Assembly: GCA_032622095.1 (NCBI GenBank)
Contig: CP136069.1
Coordinates: forward strand, 42,386,194-42,450,193
DNA: 64,000 bases
Reading direction: 5' to 3'
DNA from: Siphonodentalium dalli
Lineage: Eukaryota > Mollusca > Scaphopoda > Gadilida > Siphonodentaliidae
Part shown: piece by piece, positions 34,518-45,693 of the stretch
Layout: every line of letters starts with the position of its first letter
How positions within the stretch are numbered: the stretch's first letter is position 1
Made by a program: the position numbers and the translations under genes
Notes under the pieces: generated by a model
What the model saw: the letters and a program-made list of their open reading frames with translations, nothing else
Told to the model about the DNA's origin: nothing
Databases searched by the model: none

Positions 34518-34696
34518 CTGAATTCAAGGTTGGGGCACTTATGATCATTGTGATTAAAGGCCCATTATCTCCACTCTCGTTATTATTAGCTGATATTGGA
34601 ATTTTATCGGCTGTAGCTGGATGTGTCCACACATTCAGATAGATATCAAAGATTGTTGCTATGACAATAACTGCGCCTAGAATGCTGAAAAATACT
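34518..34696 (-). CDS. NRF-6-like gene, fourth visible exon (membrane helix and linker)
   Basis: The acceptor is …tttgttatttcag and the donor is AATTCAG|GTGAGT. The 59 codons are VFFSILGAVIVIATIFDIYL, then an Asn/Ser-rich linker (NVWTHPATADKIPI…NNNESGDN), then ITMIISAPTLNS. The first 20 residues form a clear transmembrane helix with the I-x-D ending usual for the helix that follows the NRF domain. The linker has no known fold. The split codons before (Ile) and after (Gly) agree with the flanking exons. No transposon interrupts the exon, although a MITE starts only 60 bp upstream. Confidence 0.93.
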
Positions 34697-34758
34697 CTGA
34701 AATAACAAACAAAATACAATAATCAGGTCAGGCACATATCCCGTATTTAACTATAATA

Positions 34759-35010
34759 GAGTAATGCCCTAAATAATCGACTCCTTAACCACAGCATAAT
34801 TATGGGTAACTTTTCAGGATTTAGTCGGAAATATGGCTTGTTGCATTCATCGGAAAGCTCTCACAGCATAATTATGGGTAACTTTTCAGGATTTAGTCGG
34901 AAATATGGCTTGTTGCCATTCATCGGAAAGCTCTCACTGCGAGCTTTCCGATGAAAAGTTACCCATAATTATGCTGTGATTAAGGAGTCAATTATATCTG
35001 GCATTTCTGT
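34759..35010. mobile_element. Foldback MITE 'CAGTAATGCCCTAA', copy 6 (partly duplicated)
   Basis: The left arm is present twice in tandem (ACAGCATAATTATGGGTAAC to GGAAAGCTCTC, about 34790 and 34863), and the right arm has an internal deletion. Copying errors at the hairpin are likely. Confidence 0.75.
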
Positions 35011-35132
35011 AGTTGAATAAGAACATTGCTGCTCTAAATCATCATCATGTTTGATATTGTGATGAAATAACATTTCTCGATCCATATAAATATAAACCTT
35101 TCCATGACTCAAGCCTCCTGAAATATTGTGTA

Positions 35133-35492
35133 AACACTGTGCCAATGCATTCTCATATAGGAATAGGGAGCCCCACAGATATAAGAGAATAAATTGACCT
35201 AACAATATTTACCTTCACCTGGTAAGCCAGTGCATCTTACTCTCAGATGCCTAATAATAGTGCCGGCACGCTTATTTATTTGGCATTGAGACATTTAGTG
35301 AAATTGCCATCACTATTATTATATTCAGCATATATCACAATCCATCACTATTATTAGGCCATCACAATTATTAGGCACCTGAGAGTATATATGGGAGGCT
35401 CCCTGTGCGATAATTGCATATATAAGAGATTACACTGGCACATGATATGTAATGCTGCACCAGCGCAGCTCCTGCCATTAAAGGGTCAATCG
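35133..35492. mobile_element. TTAA-type hairpin element with nested 160-bp insertion
   Basis: Carries the diverged hairpin words CCAATGCATTCTCATATAGG and ATATATAAGAGA, and a right end GCGCAGCTCCTGCCATTAAA, then GGGTCAA, matching the ends of the element at 17492. Inside, TACTCTCAGATGCCTAATAA and its mirror (35229-35390) bound a separate TA-flanked MITE. Confidence 0.65.
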
Positions 35493-35790
35493 CCATAAAT
35501 AAGTCAGTTAATATTCAATTTGTCTAAACATTGTTATGAAAGAGTGAATGAGATATCATATTAATGTCGTTTAAATGTATGAATATTAATTAAAATAAGC
35601 TGGCTAAAATGGTTGCCAAATTAATTTCATCTGGAGACTGTTCATTTGCTGGAATATTGTTAACCCTTTAAACCCGAGTGGTGGAAAACTATAACTATAA
35701 CTGTAACACATAATCTACATAAAATGTATCAAATCAGCCATAATAACAAGAAAGAGCAGCAATACCTACAACATATATCCTTACTAAATA

Positions 35791-36312
35791 CAGTAATGCC
35801 CTAAATAATCAACCCCTTAACCACAGCAGAATTATGGGTAATTTTTCAGGATTTAGTGGGAAATATGGCTGGAAAGGTATTTTGTTTAGGCCTAATAAGT
35901 ATTTGGTATACTAGTACTATGTTTATAGTTTAGTGGGTTTACTGATTTTGCTTGGGTTAAGCTCTTCATGTGTTTGTCCACGTATACACATTAATATTAA
36001 TATATAATTATTAAATCAGACATCTGAATTTTAATTTTTGATTATATTAATATACAACTTAATCCAAGCTAGTTAGAACCCAACTTTCCCAATCATATCA
36101 ACGACTATCATACCAGGGGACAGGGGCTAGGCAATGTCATAAAAAAGTAGCAGGAGCTATAACTAAAAGATACTAGTAGGAATTTTCGTCCCTGGGACCC
36201 CTTTCATGAGAGCTTTCCGATGAATGGCAACAAGCCATATTTCCGACTAAATCCTGAAAAGTTACCCATAATTCTGCTGTGGTTAAGGAGTCGATTATTT
36301 AGGGCATTACTG
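35791..36312. mobile_element. Foldback MITE 'CAGTAATGCCCTAA', copy 7 with internal sequence
   Basis: TA flanks and both TIRs are intact, but the arms are separated by about 330 bp of unrelated AT-rich sequence (35876-36208). The arm lengths differ, so part of the left arm was lost when this sequence arrived. Confidence 0.75.
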
Positions 36313-36489
36313 TAGTTCACATGGTTCTGACTCTACCGGGATGCTGCAGCTGGGATAATTAGTTTTGACACCTCGTAGCCTTGGTGGAACTATCAAAGGT
36401 TACGTAAGAGCTTACTGACACCTATTATACTATCACTGTCTGCAATAGCAATGACACAGCGGCATACTATCAGATTAGATGTTCAATTC

Positions 36490-36890
36490 TTTAATTTGAA
36501 AACAAGTCGCACCTTCCCTCCTCTCAATAGCCAAATTGAAACATGGGCCGGATGCAACCAAAATTTAAAATAAACAAAGAAGGATAACTCTAGAATGGAA
36601 AATTCAAATATTGTCATTGGGCACTCTTTTGAAAGAAGTCATTGTGGTGAATTCACTCAGATCTGATAACCTATAGCTGAGATATCTCTGTGGACGGACA
36701 AAATAAAGAGATTTCCAGATAACCAAAGAAGAATAACTTTAGAATGAAAAATGCAAACATCAATTGCCCTTCCTTTGAAAGCACTCATGATGGCTATCCT
36801 CCATAACAAACTTCATTCAGATCTGATGACCCATGTGGCTGAGATATATGCCTGGATGGACGAACAGACAGACAAAGTAAATCCAGTAAT
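36490..36890. repeat. Two-unit tandem dispersed repeat
   Basis: GAAGGATAACTCTAGAATGG / GAAGAATAACTTTAGAATGA, then ATTCA(C/G)TCAGATCTGAT, GCTGAGATAT and GGACGGAC / GGACGAAC recur with a period of about 180 bp. Noncoding. Confidence 0.6.
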
Positions 36891-37182
36891 CCTCCCATTT
36901 TACCTATATCGGCTCCTGCGAATCACGATTTTTTCGTCGAATGGAACCTCAAATCGAATCGGGGTAAGATTTCATATCAAATCGAACCTCAAATCGAATC
37001 ATCATAATCAATTCATCATAGCCAAAATACTGCAATACAATGTATTTTGGATTATACTGGAAAATTGAATTGGTTAATGAAATCGGACTAGATGGAGATA
37101 CATCTGTACTGTGAATACTATATATAGAGAAAAGGATTCTGTTGAATTAACGCATGATCTTTATCACACGGCATCATTCACA

Positions 37183-37615
37183 AATGTGACCCGCAATATC
37201 AAATCCAGTCGTAAGTAGGGATTTTTTTTACCCTGTGCCAATGTATTCTCTTATATATGCGAGTCAACCATAGGTCGCCTCGCTTATATAAGATAATGCA
37301 TTGGTCTAACAATTTTTTATCATTTTTTTAAAATAAATGTTTCTTACATTTTTTAGGACATAAAATAAAAAAACATCCATAACCCTACAGGGAGCCCCAC
37401 ACATATATAGAAGCATATAGAAGAGTGTCGTCTGCTCATGTTTGTTTGGGGCTCTGTATGGGTGAAATTATAAAATTGTTAAAGAATACAAGAATATTTT
37501 TTTTAAATTGTAAAAAATTGTTAGGCTATGGTCGACTCGCATATATAAGAGAATGCATTGGCACAGGGTAAAAAAAATCCCGACTTACGACTGGATTTGA
37601 TATGGCGGGTCACAA
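37183..37615. mobile_element. Inverted-repeat element with hairpin module
   Basis: Outer arms TGTGACCCGC, ATCAAATCCAGTCGTAAGT and GGGATTTTTTTTACCCTGTG mirror each other. The inner part is the CCAATG(C/T)ATTCTCTTATATA hairpin found in the TTAA elements, here partly decayed. Its ends differ from those of the TTAA elements. Confidence 0.75.
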
Positions 37616-37917
37616 ATGTACGTCGGTGCATGCATGTCGATTAATCCGATGTGTTCCACGTGATGCTCCTGTGCAAGGGAAATAATTAAATTCCCATTGA
37701 TATATGGCGGTACTTGTCAGAAAGCATTTAATAATCATTACGAATGTGAGTGTCATAACATTTAAAGGTGTCATTTGCATCATGTTTCGGGATGATCAGT
37801 AAGGATAATATTACGCAGTCAATAATTATATTGAAAATGTTGGGAAATCTAAATCTGCTCAGTTACAACTTACTCAGTACACTTACCTGGATGTCAAGGA
37901 GTCCAGAATGATGTGTA

Positions 37918-38122
37918 CAGTAATGCCCTAAATAATCGACTTCTTAACCACAGCAGAATTATGGGTAATTTTTCAGGATTTAGTCGGACATATGGCTTGT
38001 TGCCATTCATCGGAAAGCTCTCACTGAGAGATGAATGGCAACAAGCCATATTTCCCACTAAATCCTGAAAAATTACCCATAATTATGCTGTGGTTAAGAA
38101 GTCGATTATTAGGGCATTACTG
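37918..38122. mobile_element. Foldback MITE 'CAGTAATGCCCTAA', copy 8
   Basis: TA-flanked, both arms complete, centre CTCTCACTGAGAG. Intron between visible exons 3 and 4. Confidence 0.85.
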
Positions 38123-38176
38123 TACCATAATGATTGCGACATAATTATGCGGTTATCGCGATCTCCCTTCTGTTAA

Positions 38177-38647
38177 AGGTACTCAATCCGTAAAAAGGGT
38201 CCCCATCTCAACAGATTCCAACAACAACAATCCGATCAGAGGGTCCTATATTACTATTTCTTTGGCTTTGGTGATAAAAAATATTTGATTCGAGTCGAGG
38301 AACCCATCAAACAAAGCTCAGAGTTATTAGATATTGATTTTTGAAATTTTTTATTAACTCGAGATGAGTACTAATAACTGCCGTAATCTGCTCTGGGTGT
38401 GTACTCCAAATCTATTCAAACAGACAAGGATGGATAACTCTAAAATCAAGTGGTAATTTTAACGCAATTTTGACTGAGCTCTGGGCCAGATAGTATTCCC
38501 GATAATGAAAAATAATAGATTTCTAAAATCGATATCTAACAAATCTGAGCTTTGATGGGTGACTTCCTCGACTCGAATCAAATATTTTTGACCCCCGAAG
38601 CCATTGAAATAGTAATTGAGAGGAGTTTTATCGGATTGAGTACCTTT
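38177..38647. mobile_element. TIR element 'AAGGTACTCAATCCG'
   Basis: Ends AAGGTACTCAATCCG and CGGATTGAGTACCTT, flanked by TA/TTA. Inner arms GATTCGAGTCGAGGAA… and TTCCTCGACTCGAATC also pair. No ORF. The TIR form resembles the element at 54190-54824. Confidence 0.8.
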
Positions 38648-38957
38648 AAATGAGATATAATCAATGTTTTGAGGACTTAATCGATAATATATTAGACTGA
38701 GAATTATGGCAACAATTGACTCACCTCATATTAATTCAAACTGCATATGTGTATAATGTGCCTATCTTTGTAACTTTATATTACCAGTACTTCCAACAAG
38801 AATTCTCCAGGTGTGAGAGGGTTCGATAATTTATCGAATCTTTGAGATCATTTCGAATCGAATCAAACCTTTTGCATGATTTCACATTGAATCGAATCTT
38901 GAACGTTCATAGGAGCCTAATTTACAGATAGCGGAAATGTTTCAGTTGTGTGAACTA

Positions 38958-39062
38958 CAGTAATGTCCTAAGTAATCGACTCCTTAACTACAGCAGAATT
39001 ATGGGTAACTTTTCAGGATTTAGTCATTTGTTGGCTTGTTGCCATTCATCAGAAAGCTCTCG
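38958..39062. mobile_element. Half copy of the 'CAGTAATGCCCTAA' MITE, copy 9
   Basis: Left arm only, ending AGAAAGCTCTCGGGG. Lies 50 bp from the donor of the third visible exon. Confidence 0.8.
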
Positions 39063-39111
39063 GGGGAATATTTGGTAATATTTTTTATTGAATTTTCTCA
39101 CATTTACTCAC

Positions 39112-39205
39112 ATTGCAGCTACAGCCCTTGATGGCAGTGCTTGTTCTAATGGCTGGCACGAGGATTCAACTTCAGGCAATTCCCTCACTTTAAGGTAGGT
39201 AAGTA
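39112..39205 (-). CDS. NRF-6-like gene, third visible exon (end of NRF domain)
   Basis: The acceptor is …gtagttctttcag and the donor is GCAAT|GTGAGT. Thirty codons are bounded by split codons: LTYLKVRELPEVESSCQPLE, then QALPSRAVAA. The S-C-Q segment matches the last conserved cysteine of the NRF domain, and the following hydrophobic run continues into the membrane helix of the next exon across the split Ile codon. Phases fit both neighbours. The plus strand of the same stretch also has a GCAG/GTAGGT pair, but its frames do not extend the protein. A half copy of the TA-target MITE lies about 50 bp from the donor, at 38958-39062. Confidence 0.85.
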
Positions 39206-39703
39206 CTGAAAGAACTACAAATAAGTTGGATGATTGCTTGATTGTGGTCAAGAAACATTTCAGCCACATGGTCGATCATGATGGAGGGCTAATTTCAGTA
39301 TAAAACCACAGCATAGTGCATACATTCACCGACACCTGACACACATCAATTTGATTAAACCCTTTCTGTTTTCTAAATATACCGTACGTTATGACGAGAA
39401 GATAATACAAGTGTAGAAGGATTCATATTCATTGGTGGGAAATGTTCACATAATAAGTTCAACAAATGACATATGGACCATAGTATGGTTGTTTGTTGAA
39501 CTTATTATCTGAACATTTCCCAAGGGAATTACTCGTGGAATAGAAAGGGTATCATTCAAATGCTACCAGGTCTTATTTTAATAAACTGGCTTCTGAAGAC
39601 AATTGATATTCACAATGTTTAATCATTCCACCCAAGCCCCGGCCAGTGCATCTGACTGAAATCTCACTAAGTTATCATAAACTATGCGCTAACATCGCAC
39701 TTC

Positions 39704-39976
39704 TTAACACTTTCATTATGGGAGCTGCACTGGTGCCACATTAAAGATCATGTGCCAGTGCATTCTCTTCTTTTTGTGAGTCTCGTATATATATATATAT
39801 GTAGCCTCGTATATATAAGAGAATGCGCTGGATAACAGGGTCAATGTAAATATTGTTAGTCCAATGTGTTCTCTTATATATGCGACGATCCCTATATGAG
39901 GCTCGCATATTTAAGAGCATGCATTGGCACAGGGTTTTCTCAAAATTTCAGGACGTTCCAGTCATCAAAGGGTTAA
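39704..39976. mobile_element. piggyBac-like TTAA element, diverged copy with two hairpins
   Basis: TTAACACTTTCATTATGGGA at the left, TTCCAGTCATCAAAGGGTTAA (read in two parts TTCCAGTCATC, AAAGGGTTAA) at the right, TTAA target. Contains two diverged CATTCTCTT…AAGAGAATGC hairpins. Confidence 0.75.
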
Positions 39977-40014
39977 ATGATGAAACAAAGTATATTCAAA
40001 ATCAATTTCATGTA

Positions 40015-40227
40015 CAGTAATAATCTAAATAATCGACTCCTTAACTACATCATAATTATGGGTAATTTTTCAGGATTTAGTCGGAAATATGGCTTGTTGT
40101 CATTCATCGGAAAGTTCTCATTGAGAGCTTTCCGATGAATGGCAACAAGCCATATTTCCGACTAAATCCTGAAAAATTACCCATAATTCTGCTGTGGTTA
40201 AGGAGTCGATTATTTAGGGCATTACAG
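40015..40227. mobile_element. Foldback MITE 'CAGTAATGCCCTAA', copy 10
   Basis: TA-flanked; both arms present with few changes (left end CAGTAATAATCTAA). Follows the TTAA element at 39704-39976 by 38 bp. Confidence 0.85.
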
Positions 40228-40620
40228 TAGGTACTTCATACTTGGGGAATGAGCAGACAGAACAAGTACACATATCGTTTTTTGCAAAGAAATTCAAAAT
40301 TTATTACTCTAGCTCGTACTTTCTCCTAACGATAATACGAACATGCCAAATAAGGATTGTTTAGTATGGCTCTAGTAAATCATAGTAAATGGTGCGCGAA
40401 TATTCTAATTAAGGAGATGACACAATATCACAGCAGCGCAGCATCAATCATATTATATATACAAAGAAACAAGAATGTATGGTTTAGAAATTACATTAGT
40501 GATGTAGATTCTGGGCCCTAGCATTGTCCACAACATATTTTGATGATCCAATGTGCTTCGCACAATAACTACTGAGCCATCAAGTGGTGTCAATGACAAA
40601 TATATATATAAGCTTGAAGC

Positions 40621-41019
40621 TTAACCCTTTACCCAACAGAAGGGCCCTGTGCCAATGCATTCTCTTATATATGCGAGTCGACCATAGGTCGCCTCGCATA
40701 TATAAGAGAATGCATTGGCTTAACACATTAAAAATTATAAAATTGTTAAAGAATGTAAGAAAAAATGGTAAAACGTGTTAAAAAAAGATTTTTTTTAGGC
40801 CAATGCATTCTCTTATATATGCGAGGCGACCTATGGTCGACTCGCATATATAAGAGAATGCATTGGCACAGGGCTAACTGTAACTATCACAATGTGGTCA
40901 AGGAGCCGATTCCAATGATATCCATATTTGTATGGTTCTATTGAGACAGACCGAAGATATTTTAGGCTGTTGAAGCTTTATTTGGCCGGTTTTGGCCGGT
41001 TTGTTGGGTAAAGGGTTAA
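40621..41019 (+). mobile_element. piggyBac-like TTAA MITE, copy B
   Basis: Exact TTAA on both sides, intact CCCTTTACCCAACA TIRs and both hairpins. It is almost identical to copy A at 20648-21039, including the AAAAGATTTTTTTTAGGCC spacer, so the two probably spread recently. Confidence 0.93.
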
Positions 41020-42367
41020 CAAAGATGTTAGTCAACACATGAGGTCTGTCTGCTACACATGTACCTGGAGTGTGAAATGGATGAGTGGTTTATACGTTTC
41101 TCAAGGGTGCACACTGATACATAGACTAATGATATGCAAATAAGTACTAGCAAGTGCATACTTGTTACATACTAGTATTACAGGAGACTGATGAGTATTA
41201 AGTACTTCCCACAGTTGGTGCATGACATAGTACAAAGTATTTGGTGAGATATAAGTGATGAAACAAAATATATTGATACAAAAAATTTAGAATGGGAAAC
41301 CAAGGAAAATTACCCCATATTGGCAACATCTATTGGGTTTATGCTAGTTGATATTGGGCCTGGTACACTCAAGTTCCATGGACTAGGTCCACTCAAATTT
41401 CGATACCACAAATTTTGGAAACAGAATTTTCCACCCAGCGTACTTTCATTTTAATACTAGGCCGACTAAATCAATTAAATTTCATGTGTGTATGCAATTA
41501 TGACTAATTAAATAAATTGAAATGAAACAAATGTGTTTACTCAATCACAGAGTCACAAACAAATAGTAATGAAACAAGAAACTGAAATATTAAAGGAAGA
41601 CAGAAATTGCATGCCGGTTTTTCCAGGAATTACGTAAATACTCTAATTGCACATAATTATTTTGCTAATCGCTTTGTGTAATAGTTTCAAATCCTACAAG
41701 CATAATGGAATGCGACATATTTAAGGGTTTTCCAACATTTCAAGGATTTATATATGGCTATTATTCAAGGGTTTTCAATGAGTCAGGTGAAATCCAAGAG
41801 TATTCAAGGGCCTTGAAAATGGATTTTCATATTCAAGGAAATTCAAGGAGCCGCGGGAACCATGTTATATGTACATGGGTAGTATTGCAGGCAGGGACCT
41901 CTCTGCCCCACAATTTTATTTTCATATAAATAGAACGTTAAGTATTTTTAAATAATTGAAAATACATGTACTGTTCTTCTCATGAGTAATTTACCCAGTA
42001 ACTAGGTTTATTATGCGATTATAACTGCGGTCAAACCATAACTGCATCGCAGTTACTAGTAACAGTTTTGTGACTGTTGTGGCACCCCGATTAAATGGGG
42101 AAAGAAACCCTGGTTATATTCCTTGACTGCTGATACACTGTACATAGCTAACTGCTGAATATGACATATATAAACTTATTGGAGCCGCAATTGTACTGGA
42201 AGTTACCAATTCATACCAGTTGATGATTTCATGCGTTCAAACCACACACGCCTCTGGTTGTCTTGTGGTTTTGAACTGCGTTTAAACTCAAACAAAAGTG
42301 CGGCATAACTGGGGTGAGACCCAGGTACAATGAGTCATTTACTTAGGGCAGTACAGTATATGCAAAC

Positions 42368-42470
42368 CTTTACTGAAGACTCTTTCAATATCAGAGGCCA
42401 AACAGCTGTTTGGAACACAAACACCAATAGTTAGAGCAATGTTTGGTTTGTATGGATCAGGGGTCTCACC
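42368..42470 (-). CDS. NRF-6-like gene, second visible exon (NRF domain, GVCVPNSC)
   Basis: The acceptor is …aattataatttcag and the donor is AAAG|GTTTGC. The exon holds 34 codons plus one base: GETPDPYKPNIALTIGVCVP, then NSCLASDIERVFSK. The G-[IV]-C-x-P-x-S-C block is a strong NRF-domain landmark, normally followed by an acidic helix, as here. It starts in phase 0, matching the previous exon, and its last base G combines with TA of the next exon to give Val. No long open frame exposes it; it was found by looking for this motif between the flanking exons. Confidence 0.92.
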
Positions 42471-42894
42471 CTGAAATTATAATTCAAACACATTTTATTG
42501 AAAATCGGCAATAATAAGAGTGGTACAAAATACCCAAATGGTATAGAATTGGTACTTGTTGTAGATACATTACAGTTACAAAAATTATGCTTACGTTGCC
42601 AAGATATATTGGCAAAGTATGTATATAATTGTGTTGCCTATTTTAATACTCAATTCATAATTTGTAAGGTCTAAATTAGTACTGTGTAAAGAAGATTCAA
42701 ACAGTATCAGATTATTGGTAACGTTATCCCTTTAATAACAGCATACTTGCTGACGAGTAGTTTGATGAATTCCATTAGTTCGTATATGGTAAATTTTTAA
42801 CTGTGTGTGCATATTACTTAGATAATAAGCTACATGTATATAATGGACCATTCCATCATATATACAGAGAACGGCACAAGTGTGTTAATGGGTG

Positions 42895-43050
42895 TGTTCA
42901 TATCATGCAACAAGTTAAATCTAAAATGGCTGTTTTTAATAAAATTTGACAGCTCCCATCTAGAGGTGATCCTAAACAAGCCTGTACATTTTGAAAACAT
43001 TTCCCCAATAAAAGCGAGCTGCAGGGTGTGCCAATGGATCAACGATAACA
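42895..43050. repeat. Single copy of the 'AAGATGGCTGC' array unit
   Basis: TCTAAAATGGCTGTTTTTAA, GACAGCTCCCATCTAGAGGT, GATCCTAAACAAGCCTGTAC and GGGTGTGCCAATGGATCAA match units at 19.28-19.90 kb. Confidence 0.65.
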
Positions 43051-43710
43051 ATTGGATATTAAATTTATTGAAAAATAGAAGAAACAAAACAGGCATTTGC
43101 AGCGCTATATCGACGAATTTGTTCAGAAATCTTTCGCTTAAGTATGTTTTGAGATACCTCTTACCAAATTATGTATATATAATTTTGGTTCGAACGAGTC
43201 ATGTTTGTTTAGGGGCCATAACTCTGCACAACGAAGGCAGACCTGGCCGGTTATCAAACTCGATCAAGACACTGTCATGCAAGTCTCATAAAAAAATGTT
43301 GATATTTGTTCAAGTTACATGTGTTTGTTAAGCAATATTTATGGCTTCTTTTCTGCCTTGAAATTTAATATTACTTGACTGACAAAAGTTTTCATAGCTT
43401 TTGTAAAAGCCAAATATTTTCGACTAAGAAACCAACAGATATTTTGACATTGGAATGTGTTCTTGTTTTCCAGTTTATTAATTGTTACCTTAATTTCAAG
43501 AAATGTTAGTTGTACCATGAACAAAGGTAGGGAAACCACCAATATTTGTGGAGCTCCATGGTTATAATGTTTTATTCTCTGATCAAATATAGATATTGAG
43601 AAGTACAAGGAGAAAATATATACACAAGAATGAGAATATAACTGCATATGTATAATATATTCAAGAACTTCTTGGTGTAAATATAAACAACGCCTTCCTA
43701 ATGTATTAAT

Positions 43711-43812
43711 AGCATTATCATCGTCATCACCATCATCATCACCATCATCATCATATTCAGCACCATCATCGTTATCATTATCATCATATTCATCATCATC
43801 ATCATATCGCAG
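43711..43812. repeat. (ATC)n microsatellite at the 3' end of a LINE
   Basis: An imperfect CATCATCACCATCATC tract of about 100 bp. On the minus strand it follows the end of the LINE reading frame, so it is probably the simple-repeat tail of that LINE. It also creates an Asp-rich spurious ORF. Confidence 0.75.
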
Positions 43813-43879
43813 CAAATCTCTGAGACTATTATTACAACAACATCAACAACAACAACACTACGAGTTATTCATATGTGTT

Positions 43880-45350
43880 TAACTTAAGCTATATCAGTCG
43901 GATGAAGGAGCATAAGCTACGCAGACTAGCCATATCTTCCAAATTCAGCAGCTCGTCAATAGTTGCATGATCTATGCTGGTAAATTTGCTAGGCAAGATA
44001 CGATTTCTTTCTTCGCTAAAACATATACATTCTAGTAGATAATGCAGTTCGTCTCCGTTTATTACATTATGGACATAGTCTATTTAGTAAGTTTGTATCG
44101 TTCCATCGACCTTTCTCTATTGGCAAGTGATGGTTACAAGTACGGAATTGACACAAAGTTATTCTGTTTTTTTTTGTATCCAAGTAATCCAAGTATCTTT
44201 CGAAATTAATATCGTGTTTGAAAATTTTGTAGGTATCGCCTCGGCTAGATTTTTCTATGTCAGATAGCCAGATGCCTCGAAATTGGCTATTCAGACTACA
44301 TTTGAAATAGCGTGCCATTTGTTCTGGACATGTGATATAACCAACATTTAATAGATGAATCTGCCCAGATTGTGTTAGAATATCTTTGACTTTTTCAATC
44401 CATTGGAACTTTGCTTCCTCAGCTTCACATATTTTCAGGGCCAGTTGATAGAGAATCTTACAGAATCGGCCTTGCTCCATATTCTTAACTTTCATCCAGT
44501 ATTTCACAATACGCAAGTTGATAGTGTACTCTATGGGTAGTCTACTGCTCTCACCATATATCATATAATTAGGGGTAGATGATTTAAGATGGAGAACGTA
44601 TTTCAAAAATCTTCTATGTATGTTTTCAAAAATCTCATTATTTCCCGACCCCCATACTTCACAACAGTACAACATAATCGGTAATACTTGCGCATCAAAC
44701 GGTTCGAACATGTTTCTAACCGACAGACAGTGTATTCTCGACTTAGAAATAATAGAGTACATTGCTTTAATTGCTTTATTTACCAATACCTTCTTTGCCG
44801 CGTTACATGAGCCTGATTTGGTGTGTATAATACCAAGATAGTTTAAATGCTTTACTACTTCAATTTCCTCACCGTTGTATAAAAAAAAGTTCTATTCTTT
44901 GGCATGCTTCTTTTGGATATCAACATAATTTTGGTTTTCTCGACGCTTACATTCAATTTCCACTTCTGGCAATACTTTTGAAAACTGTTAAGTGCCTTCT
45001 GCAGTTTTAAATGTGTTTCAGTCATAAGAACGGTGTCGCCTGCGTATACAATAATGAATAGTTTGACATACATCTTCAAGTGAGTTTCTATATCCCGTGA
45101 CATTTTAATCAATCCCACCTTCTGATTTTAGAAATTCTTCCAGATCGTTCAGGTAAAGTGAGAATAACAGGGGTGATAGGTTTTCACCTTGTCTTACCCC
45201 AGATAAACATGGGAAACAATCGGATGTCTGGTCGCCCATTCGAACTTTCGATTTAATGTTAGTGTACATGTTTTTAATAATTGTGAGTAGTTTCCCATTT
45301 ATACTAATGGTCGAAAGTTTGTACCAAAGTCCTTGTCCAGTGGTTTGCTT
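43880..45350 (-). pseudogene. LINE ORF2 fragment: reverse transcriptase to C-terminus
   Basis: From 5' to 3' on the minus strand: SISINGKLLTIIKNMYTN, then LSGVRQGENLSPLLFSLYLN (reverse transcriptase motif with G-x-x-Q-G and S-P-L-L-F); after a stop/frameshift, YAGDTVLMTE (the Y-x-D-D active site, here Y-A-G-D); LNYLG; a thumb/connection region (44067-44786); then GDELHYLLECICFSEERN, the Cys/His cluster. It is 5'-truncated near 45350 and broken by at least two frame changes. Replacement of the first catalytic Asp by Gly makes it inactive. The DELHYLLEC tail and simple-repeat 3' end fit a CR1/L2/Jockey-like LINE. It lies in an intron in the same sense as the host gene. Confidence 0.88.
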
Positions 45351-45693
45351 TCAATATATATTGATCAGTTCGCGTGGACTCTGGTTTCACACAACAGTGG
45401 CTTGTTCAAATTAAACGGATTGTGATTGTTGGGTCATACACTGTTCAAATATTGCACAAAGTTGTTACTATTGAGCAAGTTCGCTCATACGGTGACAGCT
45501 TTGCACCACCGATGAGTTAAATGAGAACATGGCAGGGTGTCGATGGATCTTGTCAGAATGATTAATCCTGATTTCTATGCATATGACTTTCAGCTTAGAT
45601 TGCATCCTCCTCAGAGGATGGACTGAAGTAATTGACGTCACTGTGCCATATCGCAATAGGTTAATACAAGTAAATTGACGTAATATATATAAA

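Larger units (their letters stand above)
39206..42367. other. Intron between visible exons 2 and 3
   Basis: Holds a GATAATAAGTTCAACAAA hairpin (about 39450-39520), TTAA element (39704-39976), MITE copy 10, TTAA copy B, and a TTCAAGGG-rich segment (41719-41850) similar to 26270-26350. No exon beyond those listed. Confidence 0.5.

Noticed and set aside
37879-37916. Possible extra exon of the NRF-6-like gene with a CCAG|GTAAGT donor
   Set aside because: Exons 3 and 4 already join in phase and in family sequence; nothing is missing between them, and the MITE cuts any extension.
43339-43815. 158-codon minus-strand frame with an Asp-rich start
   Set aside because: The Asp run is the (ATC)n microsatellite read backwards; the rest has no family motif.
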